A stretch of 11,237 nucleotides of DNA from Rubritepida sp. (lineage in GTDB: Bacteria; Pseudomonadota; Alphaproteobacteria; Acetobacterales; Acetobacteraceae): assembly GCA_014376425.1 (NCBI GenBank), contig JACMRO010000174.1, positions 1-11,237 on the forward strand. The letters are read 5' to 3'. The notes below the pieces were generated by a model. The model was not told the origin of the DNA. It did not search any database and was given only the letters and a program-made list of their open reading frames with translations. Every line of letters starts with the position of its first letter. The first letter of the stretch is position 1. This document shows positions 1 through 6,557 of the stretch, piece after piece. Both the position numbers and the translations under genes were made by a program.

Positions 1-549
1 AGGGTAGCGGACCGAGCCGCCGATGTCGGTTCCATGTCCGATCGCACCGATCCCCGCCGCAGTGGCCGCCGCGGCGCCGCCTGAAGAGCCCCCGGGGGTG
101 ATTGAGGGATCGTGCGGGTTTCTGGTGTGGCCATGCAGGTTGTTCGAGGTGAACCAGCGCAGCGAGAAAGCAGGGGTGTTGGTGCGACCGACGATGATGG
201 CGCCGGCGCGGCGCAGGTTGGCCACCACCGGGTTGTCCTGCGCAGCGACATGATCCCTTTGCGTGACGAGACCGTTCGTTGTGGCGTGGCCTGCCTGGTC
301 GGTGTTGACCTTTATGGTGATCGGCACACCGGCCAGCAGGCCTGGGCTCTCGCCACGCGCGAGGGCCGCGTCCAGTGCGGCAGCGGCGGTCCTCGCCTCC
401 TCATGGAGCGGCTTCACGACCGCGTTGATGGCGGGGTTCACCGCGTCGAGACGCGCCAGAGCGGCCTCGGTAACTTCGGTGGCGCTCAAGGTTCGGGCTG
501 CGACCCTGCGGGCGATCTCATTGGCGGATAGGGCGTAGAGCTGTGTCAT
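1..549 (-). CDS. Amidase, amidase-signature family (N-terminal 183 residues; runs off left edge)
   Basis: This is an amidase-signature (AS) hydrolase, a family that cleaves carboxamide bonds to a carboxylate and ammonia or an amine, normally in the cytoplasm. The Ser-cisSer-Lys triad is fully visible: K80 in GVPITIK, S155 in the glycine/serine motif GGSSGGAAAA, and S179 in GTDIGGSVR. The spacings of 75 and 24 residues match those known for characterised AS enzymes. The start is the ATG at 547-549, five bases after the TAG of the upstream FAH-fold gene, with a modest purine-rich stretch before it, so it looks like a later gene of the same operon. The reading frame is open to base 1 and the C-terminal half lies outside the window. 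Substrate is unknown. GatA is possible from the motif alone, but the surrounding catabolic operon and absence of gatC/gatB make a catabolic amidase more likely. Confidence 0.93.
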   Translation of the reverse strand, partial: MTQLYALSANEIARRVAARTLSATEVTEAALARLDAVNPAINAVVKPLHEEARTAAAALDAALARGESPGLLAGVPITIKVNTDQAGHATTNGLVTQRDHVAAQDNPVVANLRRAGAIIVGRTNTPAFSLRWFTSNNLHGHTRNPHDPSITPGGSSGGAAAATAAGIGAIGHGTDIGGSVRYP

Positions 550-554
550 TGGGA

Positions 555-1328
555 CTACTCTGCCCCGGCCACCACATTCCGCAAGGTGCCGATACCGTCG
601 ATGGACACTTCCACTACCATCCCCGCCCGCATCGGCAATGCCCCGATCGAGGTGCCGCAGGCAATGACGTCCCCCGGCAGCAGGGTAAGCTCGCTGCCGA
701 TTCTCTCGATGATCCGGGCCGGCGGGAAGATCATATCGGAGAGGGGATAGTCCTGCCGTACCCGGCCATTCAACGCCACCCGCACGCGGGCCAAGTTCAG
801 ATCAATATCGGTGACGATGCATGGCCCGACCGGGCCGAAACTGGCTGCAGATTTCGCCCGGGCCCATTGCGGAAAGGACGGGTCCAACTGCAGCAGGTCA
901 AGCGCTGTCACATCGTTGACGATGGTGTAGCCGAAGATACTCTGCGCAGGGCCGATTACGATGCCGAGTTCACCTTCGTAGAGTAATCTTCCAGTATAGC
1001 CGGGTGGCGACTCTATTTTGCCATCGGGGCCGATGATGCTGCTCGGTGCCTTGAGGAAATAGAGCGGGAAGTCGGGGATGGCGTGGCCACCCTTCGCCGC
1101 CGCGGCATGGAAATTGTTCCATAGGCCGATGAACTGGCGAGGCCGCACGGGCGACAACAGGTCGAGCGAAGCCAACGCCAGGGCCTGTCCCATCGGGACA
1201 GGCGCTTCAAAGATATCGCCCTGGTGGGGCTGCACCCAATCGCCATCCAGCGTGCCGAAGCCGATGCCATCCTGCACCGCGTTCGGGAAGTTCGCCGGGG
1301 TCGAGCGATAGACGACCCACCGCGTCAT
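555..1328 (-). CDS. Fumarylacetoacetate hydrolase (FAH)-fold family protein
   Basis: This 257-residue protein has the FAH fold, whose members hydrolyse, decarboxylate or hydrate acylpyruvate-like substrates using a divalent metal. Visible marks are FLKAPSSIIGP (about 91-101), the metal-ligand pair E118 and E120 in YEGELGIVIG, the third ligand D139 in GYTIVNDVTALD, a conserved lysine K159, and a C-terminal GDVIACGTSIG segment. The loop between the VIG and GYT blocks is about ten residues shorter than in common family members, although metal ligands on both sides are kept. The ATG at 1326-1328 has no strong ribosome binding site and overlaps the TGA of a tiny upstream ORF as ATGA, so translation probably depends on coupling. 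The amidase follows after five bases. It may act late in the pathway on a C-C bond, but the exact reaction cannot be told. Confidence 0.88.
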   Translation of the reverse strand: MTRWVVYRSTPANFPNAVQDGIGFGTLDGDWVQPHQGDIFEAPVPMGQALALASLDLLSPVRPRQFIGLWNNFHAAAAKGGHAIPDFPLYFLKAPSSIIGPDGKIESPPGYTGRLLYEGELGIVIGPAQSIFGYTIVNDVTALDLLQLDPSFPQWARAKSAASFGPVGPCIVTDIDLNLARVRVALNGRVRQDYPLSDMIFPPARIIERIGSELTLLPGDVIACGTSIGALPMRAGMVVEVSIDGIGTLRNVVAGAE

Positions 1329-1393
1329 CGCCCGCCGCTGACGACCTGGCCGACCTCAACCTTCGGGCCGACGTTTTCCGACGATCGAGTCAT
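1325..1393 (-). CDS. Possible 22-codon micro-ORF bridging two operon genes
   Basis: An ATG at 1391-1393 opens a 22-codon frame ending in TGA at 1325-1327. Its start overlaps the TGA of the acyl-CoA dehydrogenase as ATGA, and its stop overlaps the ATG of the FAH-fold gene, again as ATGA. The peptide is charged at the start and ends VEVGQVVSGGR. It has no clear Shine-Dalgarno sequence of its own, so it would be translated by ribosomes finishing the upstream gene. It could be a real small protein, a relay that keeps ribosomes moving to the FAH gene, or the stub of a longer deleted gene. I recognise no family with any certainty. Confidence 0.35.
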   Translation of the reverse strand: MTRSSENVGPKVEVGQVVSGGR

Positions 1394-2556
1394 GGCAGCC
1401 CGAGTACGTTCTTCGAGATGATATTGCGCTGGATCTCATTGGTTCCGCCGTAGATCGTGCTGGGTCGCGCCTGAATGTATTGCCCTGCAGGGCTAAGGTT
1501 GCGGTTGCCTTCCATGGGTTCCATCAGGCCGGCATTCTCGCCCGCCACCTCCAGCATCGTCTCAGTGATGCGCTGGAACAGCTCGCTCTGGATGATCTTT
1601 AGTTGGGAGACGTCGGCCCCCAATGGCTGACCTCGCTTCAGCACCTCCACATATCGCCCGTAGAGCGCTTTTAGATCCTCGAGGTCGCATCGATGCCTTG
1701 CATATGTACTGGCAAAAAACGGCTCCTCCCACACGTTCATCCGCTCGGCCAACTGCCGCAGGCGGGTCAGCGCATAGGCCGATTGCCTGGGGCTTCCCAG
1801 GTAAATACGCTCGAACGAAAGCAGCGCCTTGGCCATATCCCAGCCCTTGTTGAGCTGGCCCACCAAATTGGCGCGGGGCACCCTGACATTGTCGAAGAAC
1901 ACTTCGCAAAATTCATCGTGCATCTCGAGGTTGATGATCGGTCGAACCGTAATGCCTGGTGTCGTCATATCGACCAGCAGGAAGGAGATGCCTTCTTGCT
2001 TCTTGGCTGCGGCATCGGTCCGGACCAGCAGGAATATCCAATTCGCGTCCTGGGCCAGGGTGGTCCATATCTTCTGACCGTTGACGACGTATTCGTCGCC
2101 GTCGGGAATGGCAGAAGTGCGCAGGCTGGCGAGGTCCGAACCGCTGTTCGGCTCCGAATAACCCTGGCACCAGACGTGCTCGCCGCTCAGAATTTTCGGC
2201 AGGAAGTGGGCTTTTTGCTCCTCCGTCCCGTAGCGGATGACGAGCGGCCCCAGCATGATGATGCCGTGATCGTTGCAGCGGGCGCAGCCATGCCGCTCCA
2301 ATTCCTCGGTGAAGACGATCTGCTTGGTGGGTCCGAGCCCCATCCCTCCATGCTCGAGGGGCCAGCCGGGGCACAGCCAACCCTTCTCGGCCAGCTTGAA
2401 ATACCAGGGGCGGTTTTCCGCCCAGTGCAGGCGCTTCGGCGGATTGCGGAGTTCTGCGGGGTACGCCGCCTCGATCCAGCGGCGCACCACCATGCGGAAA
2501 CTCTCATCGTCCAGCAGGTCCAGGCCCTGCGGTTCAACGCCGGCGATGGCATTCAT
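1390..2556 (-). CDS. Acyl-CoA dehydrogenase, large (catalytic) subunit type
   Basis: A 388-residue FAD-dependent acyl-CoA dehydrogenase that would introduce an alpha,beta double bond into an acyl-CoA and pass electrons to ETF. The helical N-terminal domain spans about 1-125; the flavin-contacting strand region holds WCQGYSEPNSGSDLAS (129-144) and VVNGQKIWTT (157-166); the C-terminal helical domain ends with IYGGTNEIQRN. The YGGT position lacks the glutamate used by MCAD-type enzymes, so E249 in SFERIYLG, equivalent to the long-chain/isovaleryl-type position, is the likely catalytic base. A longer frame starting at 2673 exists, but I chose the ATG at 2554-2556: it lies one base after the enoyl-CoA hydratase stop and follows an AAGGGG ribosome binding site. 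The paired smaller dehydrogenase upstream points to a two-gene heteromeric enzyme like the PimC/PimD kind; this pairing is inferred. Confidence 0.93.
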   Translation of the reverse strand: MNAIAGVEPQGLDLLDDESFRMVVRRWIEAAYPAELRNPPKRLHWAENRPWYFKLAEKGWLCPGWPLEHGGMGLGPTKQIVFTEELERHGCARCNDHGIIMLGPLVIRYGTEEQKAHFLPKILSGEHVWCQGYSEPNSGSDLASLRTSAIPDGDEYVVNGQKIWTTLAQDANWIFLLVRTDAAAKKQEGISFLLVDMTTPGITVRPIINLEMHDEFCEVFFDNVRVPRANLVGQLNKGWDMAKALLSFERIYLGSPRQSAYALTRLRQLAERMNVWEEPFFASTYARHRCDLEDLKALYGRYVEVLKRGQPLGADVSQLKIIQSELFQRITETMLEVAGENAGLMEPMEGNRNLSPAGQYIQARPSTIYGGTNEIQRNIISKNVLGLP

Positions 2557-2557
2557 G

Positions 2558-3328
2558 TCAAAGCCCCTTGAACACAGGTTGACGCTTTTGGAGAAAGGCC
2601 TCGCGCCCCTCCCGGAAATCGGCGGTGGTGAACAGGCTCGCCTGGAAATGCCGCTCGGTTTCCAGGGCCTCATGCAAGCCGGTGCCCAGCATTTGCCGTG
2701 TCAGTGCCATGGCCGCTGGGGCCTGCGCGGCCAGAAAGTGTGCGCGTTCCAGCGCGGCCGGCAACGCCTGGCCTGGTGGAACCACCTCATCAACAAGATC
2801 CATCGCCGCTGCTTCCGCAGCGCTGTATTGCTTATGATACAGCAGGATCTGACGCGCCTTTGCCGGCCCGACGCGGTGCGGCAGTGTGTATGGCAGCCCC
2901 AGATCCGCCATCAGGCCGATCTTGCCGAAACCCGCGCCAAGCCGGGCATCCTCGGCCGCGACGATGGTGTCGCAAATACAGGCCAGGGACAGCCCGGCAC
3001 CCACGCTATAACCCTCGACGGCAGCCACGATGGGCAAGTTGCCGAAGGCCATCAGCCGGATCAGACGGTGGGTTCGCCGCATCCGCTCGCGGCCATCCAG
3101 GGGGCCCTGAACGTCCATGCCCGAAATGTCGCCGCCCGAACAGAAATGTCCACCCGCACCGGTCAGCACGACGGCTCGGGTACCATCCTCCGACGCCGCT
3201 TCAAACGCATCCTCCAGCTGCTTGCGGAGGGGCATGGCGAGCGCGTTGCGGCGCGCCGGATAGTCCAGCGTCAGTACCAGCACGTCGCCCTGGCGTTCCG
3301 TGGTGACGCGCATTACCGGCACGTCCAT
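2558..3328 (-). CDS. Enoyl-CoA hydratase/isomerase (crotonase family)
   Basis: A 256-residue crotonase-fold enzyme acting on enoyl-CoA thioesters. The two oxyanion-hole segments are HFCSGGDISG (61-70) and EGYSVGAGLSLA (105-116). The two catalytic glutamates of classical enoyl-CoA hydratase are not at their usual places; the second region reads FGKIGLMADLGLPYTLP, with D142 where isomerase-type members such as PaaG carry an aspartate. It is therefore better called hydratase/isomerase than hydratase. Two start codons are adjacent, GTG at 3329-3331 and ATG at 3326-3328. The ATG is preferred because GGAGG (3336-3340) lies seven bases before it and it overlaps the upstream dehydrogenase stop as TGATG. 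The next gene begins one base after its stop. It probably processes the double bond made by the flanking dehydrogenases. Confidence 0.93.
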   Translation of the reverse strand: MDVPVMRVTTERQGDVLVLTLDYPARRNALAMPLRKQLEDAFEAASEDGTRAVVLTGAGGHFCSGGDISGMDVQGPLDGRERMRRTHRLIRLMAFGNLPIVAAVEGYSVGAGLSLACICDTIVAAEDARLGAGFGKIGLMADLGLPYTLPHRVGPAKARQILLYHKQYSAAEAAAMDLVDEVVPPGQALPAALERAHFLAAQAPAAMALTRQMLGTGLHEALETERHFQASLFTTADFREGREAFLQKRQPVFKGL

Positions 3329-4383
3329 CACGCATCCTCCGCTTCGGGGCTGAGCGCCATAAAGCGGGCGCGATGCAACGCAGCACCGCCATAGGCGGGT
3401 GCCAGGACCATGGCCTTTCGCAGGTAGAGCCCGACGTCGTAATCATCCGTGTAACCGACGCCACCGCATAGCTGCACGCAGGCTTGGCCTACCAGCATCG
3501 CGGCTTCGCTCGCCCTGGCCTTGGCGCGCGAAACCATGGCCGCGCCCTCATCCGCCCCAGCCCCTGCATCCAGTGCCGCGGCAGCTTGCTCCACGGCGGC
3601 ACGGCACAGCGCGATATGCAGCTTTGTGTCCGCCGCGCGATGTTGCAGCGCCTGGAAGGTTCCGATGATCTTGCCGAATTGCTGCCGCGTCCTCAGGTAG
3701 TCGAGGGTAAGCGCGAAGGTAGCCTCCATCCCACCCAGCAGGTAGGCCGCAGTCGCCAGGGCAGCACGGTCCAGCGCCGGCAAGATCTCCGCCTTGCCGA
3801 CAGCGCGTCCGGCAGGCACCCGGAGGGTCGTCAGGTGCCCACCATCATGCGTCAGTTCGTGCGTGGCTTCGCAGGCTCCGGCTTCGACCAGCTGCAGCTG
3901 GTCGCCCACCGGTAGCAGGAAATGTGTGGCCCCCGCGCCCATGGCGATGAAGCGTCGCGTCGCCGAAGGATCGGTGCAGGGGGTCAGCGTGTTGGCGCGG
4001 TCCTGCCAAGCGGTCAGCACCACCGCTTCGCCAGCCAGCAGCCTGGGCAGGATCTCGGCCTCGCCGGCAGCCGCCAGCAGCGCGGCAGAGAGGGCAGCGC
4101 CGATCAGGGGTTCAGGTACCAGCGACCTGCCGAGCTCCTCGCTCAACGCGCACATCTCGGCAACGCCCAGCCCGCTGCCGCCGGCAGCCTCCGGCACCGC
4201 TAGCCCGATCCAGCCGAGGCCACCCATTTGGCGCCAGACATCGGCGGAAAATCCCGGTAGCGAGAAACGAAGCGCCCGCGCGCGGGCGACGCCATCGGCA
4301 ATGCCGGCGGCACTGTCCCTGACCATGCGGATGCTTTCCGCGCGGTCCTCGGAAAAGGGTGCGATACCCGCTTCAGTGCTCAT
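3328..4383 (-). CDS. Acyl-CoA dehydrogenase, small subunit type
   Basis: A 351-residue member of the acyl-CoA dehydrogenase family, shorter than the usual 380-400 residues and rich in alanine. Visible parts are a helical N-terminal domain with GLGWIGLAVPEAAGGSG (55-71), a poorly conserved middle strand domain lacking the usual acyl-CoA dehydrogenase serine/glycine signature, RTRQQFGKIIGTFQALQHR (231-249), and the C-terminal block QLCGGVGYTDDYDVGLY (304-320). The usual histidine of the LHGG stretch is a cysteine here, and there is no obvious catalytic glutamate. Such proteins often act as the partner of a larger catalytic dehydrogenase, here probably the gene at 1390-2556. The ATG at 4381-4383 overlaps the TGA of CoA-transferase subunit B as ATGA. 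The shared operon, separated only by the hydratase gene, supports a heteromer, but this is inference. Confidence 0.9.
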   Translation of the reverse strand: MSTEAGIAPFSEDRAESIRMVRDSAAGIADGVARARALRFSLPGFSADVWRQMGGLGWIGLAVPEAAGGSGLGVAEMCALSEELGRSLVPEPLIGAALSAALLAAAGEAEILPRLLAGEAVVLTAWQDRANTLTPCTDPSATRRFIAMGAGATHFLLPVGDQLQLVEAGACEATHELTHDGGHLTTLRVPAGRAVGKAEILPALDRAALATAAYLLGGMEATFALTLDYLRTRQQFGKIIGTFQALQHRAADTKLHIALCRAAVEQAAAALDAGAGADEGAAMVSRAKARASEAAMLVGQACVQLCGGVGYTDDYDVGLYLRKAMVLAPAYGGAALHRARFMALSPEAEDA

Positions 4384-5021
4384 GCTGGCCGGTGCAGCTT
4401 CGCCGCGCTATTCGCCTGAGCCTCATCGAAGCTCACCCCAGGCGCCAGATCCCGCACGACGAAACCCAGGCCTTTCTCGACGTCGAAGACACCAAGGTTT
4501 GTGTAGATGCGGTGGACTGTCCCCAGAGCGGTCAACGGATACCCGCAGCTCTCGACCAGCTTTGGCCTGCCATCCTTCGTGGTATGGTCCATCACCACCC
4601 AAAGGCGCTTAGCACCAGCGCCGAGATCCATGGCGCCACCGACGGCCGGGGCGGTGTCGTTCTCGCTGGTCGCCCAATTCGCCAGATCACCATTCTCCGC
4701 CACCTCGAAACCGCCGAGTACGCAAAGGTCGATATGCCCACCGCGAATCATCGCGAAGCTGTCGGCATGATGGCAGTAGCTGCCGCCCGGCCGCAGCGTG
4801 ACCAGCTGCTTGCCGGCATTGATCAGCCAGTGGTTCTCATGCCCAGGCTCGGGCGCGGGCCCAATGCCGAGCACGCCGTTTTCGGACTGGAAGATGACCT
4901 CGCGGTCGAGCGGGACCTTGTTGGCGATGTTGGTCGGCATTCCCACGCCGAGGTTGACCACCCAACCCTCCGGAATATCGCTGGCGGCACGGGCAGCCAT
5001 TTGATCGCGGCTGAATGGCAT
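4380..5021 (-). CDS. CoA-transferase (3-oxoacid type), subunit B
   Basis: A 213-residue beta subunit of a family I CoA-transferase, which moves CoA from a donor thioester such as succinyl-CoA to an organic acid. The signature QSENG places the catalytic glutamate at E47; it forms the glutamyl-CoA thioester intermediate. NLGVGMPTNIAN (23-34) and GGAMDLGAGAK further mark the family. The ATG at 5019-5021 has a purine-rich AGAGGAAAAG sequence just before it. The 3' end overlaps the start of the small dehydrogenase as ATGA. Its partner subunit A lies upstream, but separated by 180 bases rather than the usual short gap or overlap. By family it resembles ScoB, AtoA, PcaJ and CatJ; the neighbours do not favour a ketoadipate or ketone-body role, so the acid substrate is left open. 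Confidence 0.94.
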   Translation of the reverse strand: MPFSRDQMAARAASDIPEGWVVNLGVGMPTNIANKVPLDREVIFQSENGVLGIGPAPEPGHENHWLINAGKQLVTLRPGGSYCHHADSFAMIRGGHIDLCVLGGFEVAENGDLANWATSENDTAPAVGGAMDLGAGAKRLWVVMDHTTKDGRPKLVESCGYPLTALGTVHRIYTNLGVFDVEKGLGFVVRDLAPGVSFDEAQANSAAKLHRPA

Positions 5022-5201
5022 GACGTTTCTTTTCCTCTTGTATAAACGCTAGTCCCGGGCGATCCACAGGTCCAGCGGGCTCCGCTACGAACCCCAATGG
5101 GAGGAGACCGCGGGCTCGAGGTACACCTTGCTCGCCGGCCCGGACCAGCACTGCGCGGATCGTGCACGCGACTCCCGGCTTCAAGCTTCAAGTCGTGCGC
5201 A

Positions 5202-5882
5202 TCAGGTCCAGGGCGCGCCGCGTTTGAATTCGATCACGCGTTGCACGAACAGGCCAGGGGTGTGAACTCTCTCAGGATCAATTTCACCAAGTTCCCGAAT
5301 ATGGGCGACCTGCGCAATTGTTAGCGCCGCCGCCGTGGCCATCACAGGATTGAAATTCCGGCCGCTGTCCTTGTAGGCCAGATTGCCCCAACGATCGCCT
5401 TCCCATGCTTCCACCAAGGCGACATCGCCGTGCAGCGCGCGTTCCATGACGTACATCTTGCCGCCAAATTCCCGTTCCTCCTTGCCGCGCGCCAGCAGTG
5501 TTCCGTGGCTGGTTGCGGTGTAGAAAGCCGGCACGCCGGCGCCAGCGGCGCGCATGCGCTCGGCCATCGTGCCCTGCGGCACGATCTCCAGCTCGATCTT
5601 GCCCTCCTTGTATAGCTCCTCGAACACCACGGATCCGGTGCTGCGGGGAAACGAGCAGATGATTTTGCGAACCCGCCGCAACTCCATCAACCTGGCCAGG
5701 CCCTCGCGGCCGGTGCCAGCGTTGTTGCACACGCAGGTAAGGTCAGTCGCGCCCTGTTCGATCAATGCCTCGATCAGCGCATCGGGCTGCCCCACTTTGC
5801 CAAAGCCGCCGATGAGAATAGTCGAGCCATCCTTCACCCCCTCCAACGCCTCCGCCATGGATTGCACGATCTTGTTGATCAT
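5202..5882 (-). CDS. CoA-transferase (3-oxoacid type), subunit A
   Basis: The 226-residue alpha subunit that pairs with the subunit B downstream. The N-terminal family signature is complete, DGSTILIGGFGKVGQP at 18-33, followed by CVCNNAGTG, GSVVFEELYKEGKIELEIVPQGT and GTLLARGKEEREFGGK blocks typical of the CoA-binding side. A longer frame begins at 5921, but the ATG at 5880-5882 is preferred: it gives the usual family start (MINKIV), the usual length, and lies ten bases after a GGGGGAA ribosome binding site, whereas the longer start has none. It is the first intact gene of the catabolic operon; immediately upstream lies the remains of a Bug/TctC receptor gene. The operon's promoter was not identified. 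Confidence 0.94.
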   Translation of the reverse strand: MINKIVQSMAEALEGVKDGSTILIGGFGKVGQPDALIEALIEQGATDLTCVCNNAGTGREGLARLMELRRVRKIICSFPRSTGSVVFEELYKEGKIELEIVPQGTMAERMRAAGAGVPAFYTATSHGTLLARGKEEREFGGKMYVMERALHGDVALVEAWEGDRWGNLAYKDSGRNFNPVMATAAALTIAQVAHIRELGEIDPERVHTPGLFVQRVIEFKRGAPWT

Positions 5883-5959
5883 CTGCGGCGCGTTCCCCCG
5901 GTCACCTGACGCACGTTGCATCGCACGCGGTGGCTGAGCAAGCGGCGGGGGCTTAAGGA

Positions 5960-6494
5960 TCAGGCCACGCCTGCCTCAGTGCTTTACGGGACCGGCACCC
6001 CGTTCCGGAGAAGTTTGGACGCTGCTCGCAACTGGACGCTCAGCGCCGCCAGTGCGGGAGGGGTGTGGGCGCCGGGGATGCCCGCAGTTGCCACCGTCAG
6101 GGAGCGCAGAATGGTGCAGTTAAGACCAGGCCGAAGCTGTGCCCATCGCAGCCTCCCATTATGTCTATGGGCGCAAAGTTACGATCAGGACCGTGGATTA
6201 GGTTGCGATCCGCAAAAGGGTTTGGTGATCCAGGTGTCGAAGGTTCCAACGGGCACCGCCCGCGCTGCGGTAGTGGCACCCACGCAACAGCCCGTGCCGC
6301 CGCGGTTTTCCGTCACGACAGGCTGGGCCAAAGTCCGCAGTCATTGCGCCTGGGCATGGGCGATGGTGTCGCTCAACCCACCAGGCGGGGAGCCCGAGAG
6401 GATGAGAGTTCGCTCCAAGGGGCCGAGCGCTGGTGTTGCAGACGCAGGCGTGATGCTGGGCATTCAGCAGCCTGCGGCGCCAGATCTGTGACAC
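5960..6494 (-). pseudogene. Decayed Bug/TctC-type tripartite tricarboxylate receptor gene
   Basis: No intact frame exists here, but four blocks in the order expected of Bug/TctC periplasmic solute receptors can be read on the minus strand. They are PPGGLSDTIAHAQAQ (6388-6344); after a TGA stop in the same frame, LAQPVVTENRGG running on to VGATTAARAVPVG (6331-6245); in another frame, NPFADRN continuing to NFAPIDIMGG (6222-6151); and SALPD next to TVATAGIPG with a frame change (6110-6071). Family members usually carry PPGG.SD.IAR, QPVVVENR.GAG, DFAPI and LPDVPTVAEAGIPG at these places. A possible original GTG start at 6492-6494 has an AGGA site and encodes an RRRLL signal-like stretch. Normal receptors have about 320 residues; the space here allows fewer than 180, so more than 100 residues between the third and fourth blocks are gone. 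Boundaries are approximate. It likely once provided substrate uptake for the operon downstream. Confidence 0.8.
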
Positions 6495-6557
6495 AAAGCA
6501 TCCTGGAAAGTAGCACGGGCGCTTTCCGGTCTGATTCGCCCAGCCGAGCTGGCCATG

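Noticed and set aside
2273..3394. 373-codon plus-strand frame across the dehydrogenase and hydratase genes
   Set aside because: It spans a gene junction on the other strand and shows no domain; both minus-strand genes are certain.
5022..5201. Minus-strand frames through the spacer between the CoA-transferase genes
   Set aside because: They run out of frame into subunit B, show no family resemblance, and the subunit B start has its own ribosome binding site.
6540..6552. Small hairpin CCAGC-CGA-GCTGG at the end of the PEP mutase-family gene as a terminator
   Set aside because: The stem is only five base pairs, lies across the stop region and is not followed by a T-run on either strand.
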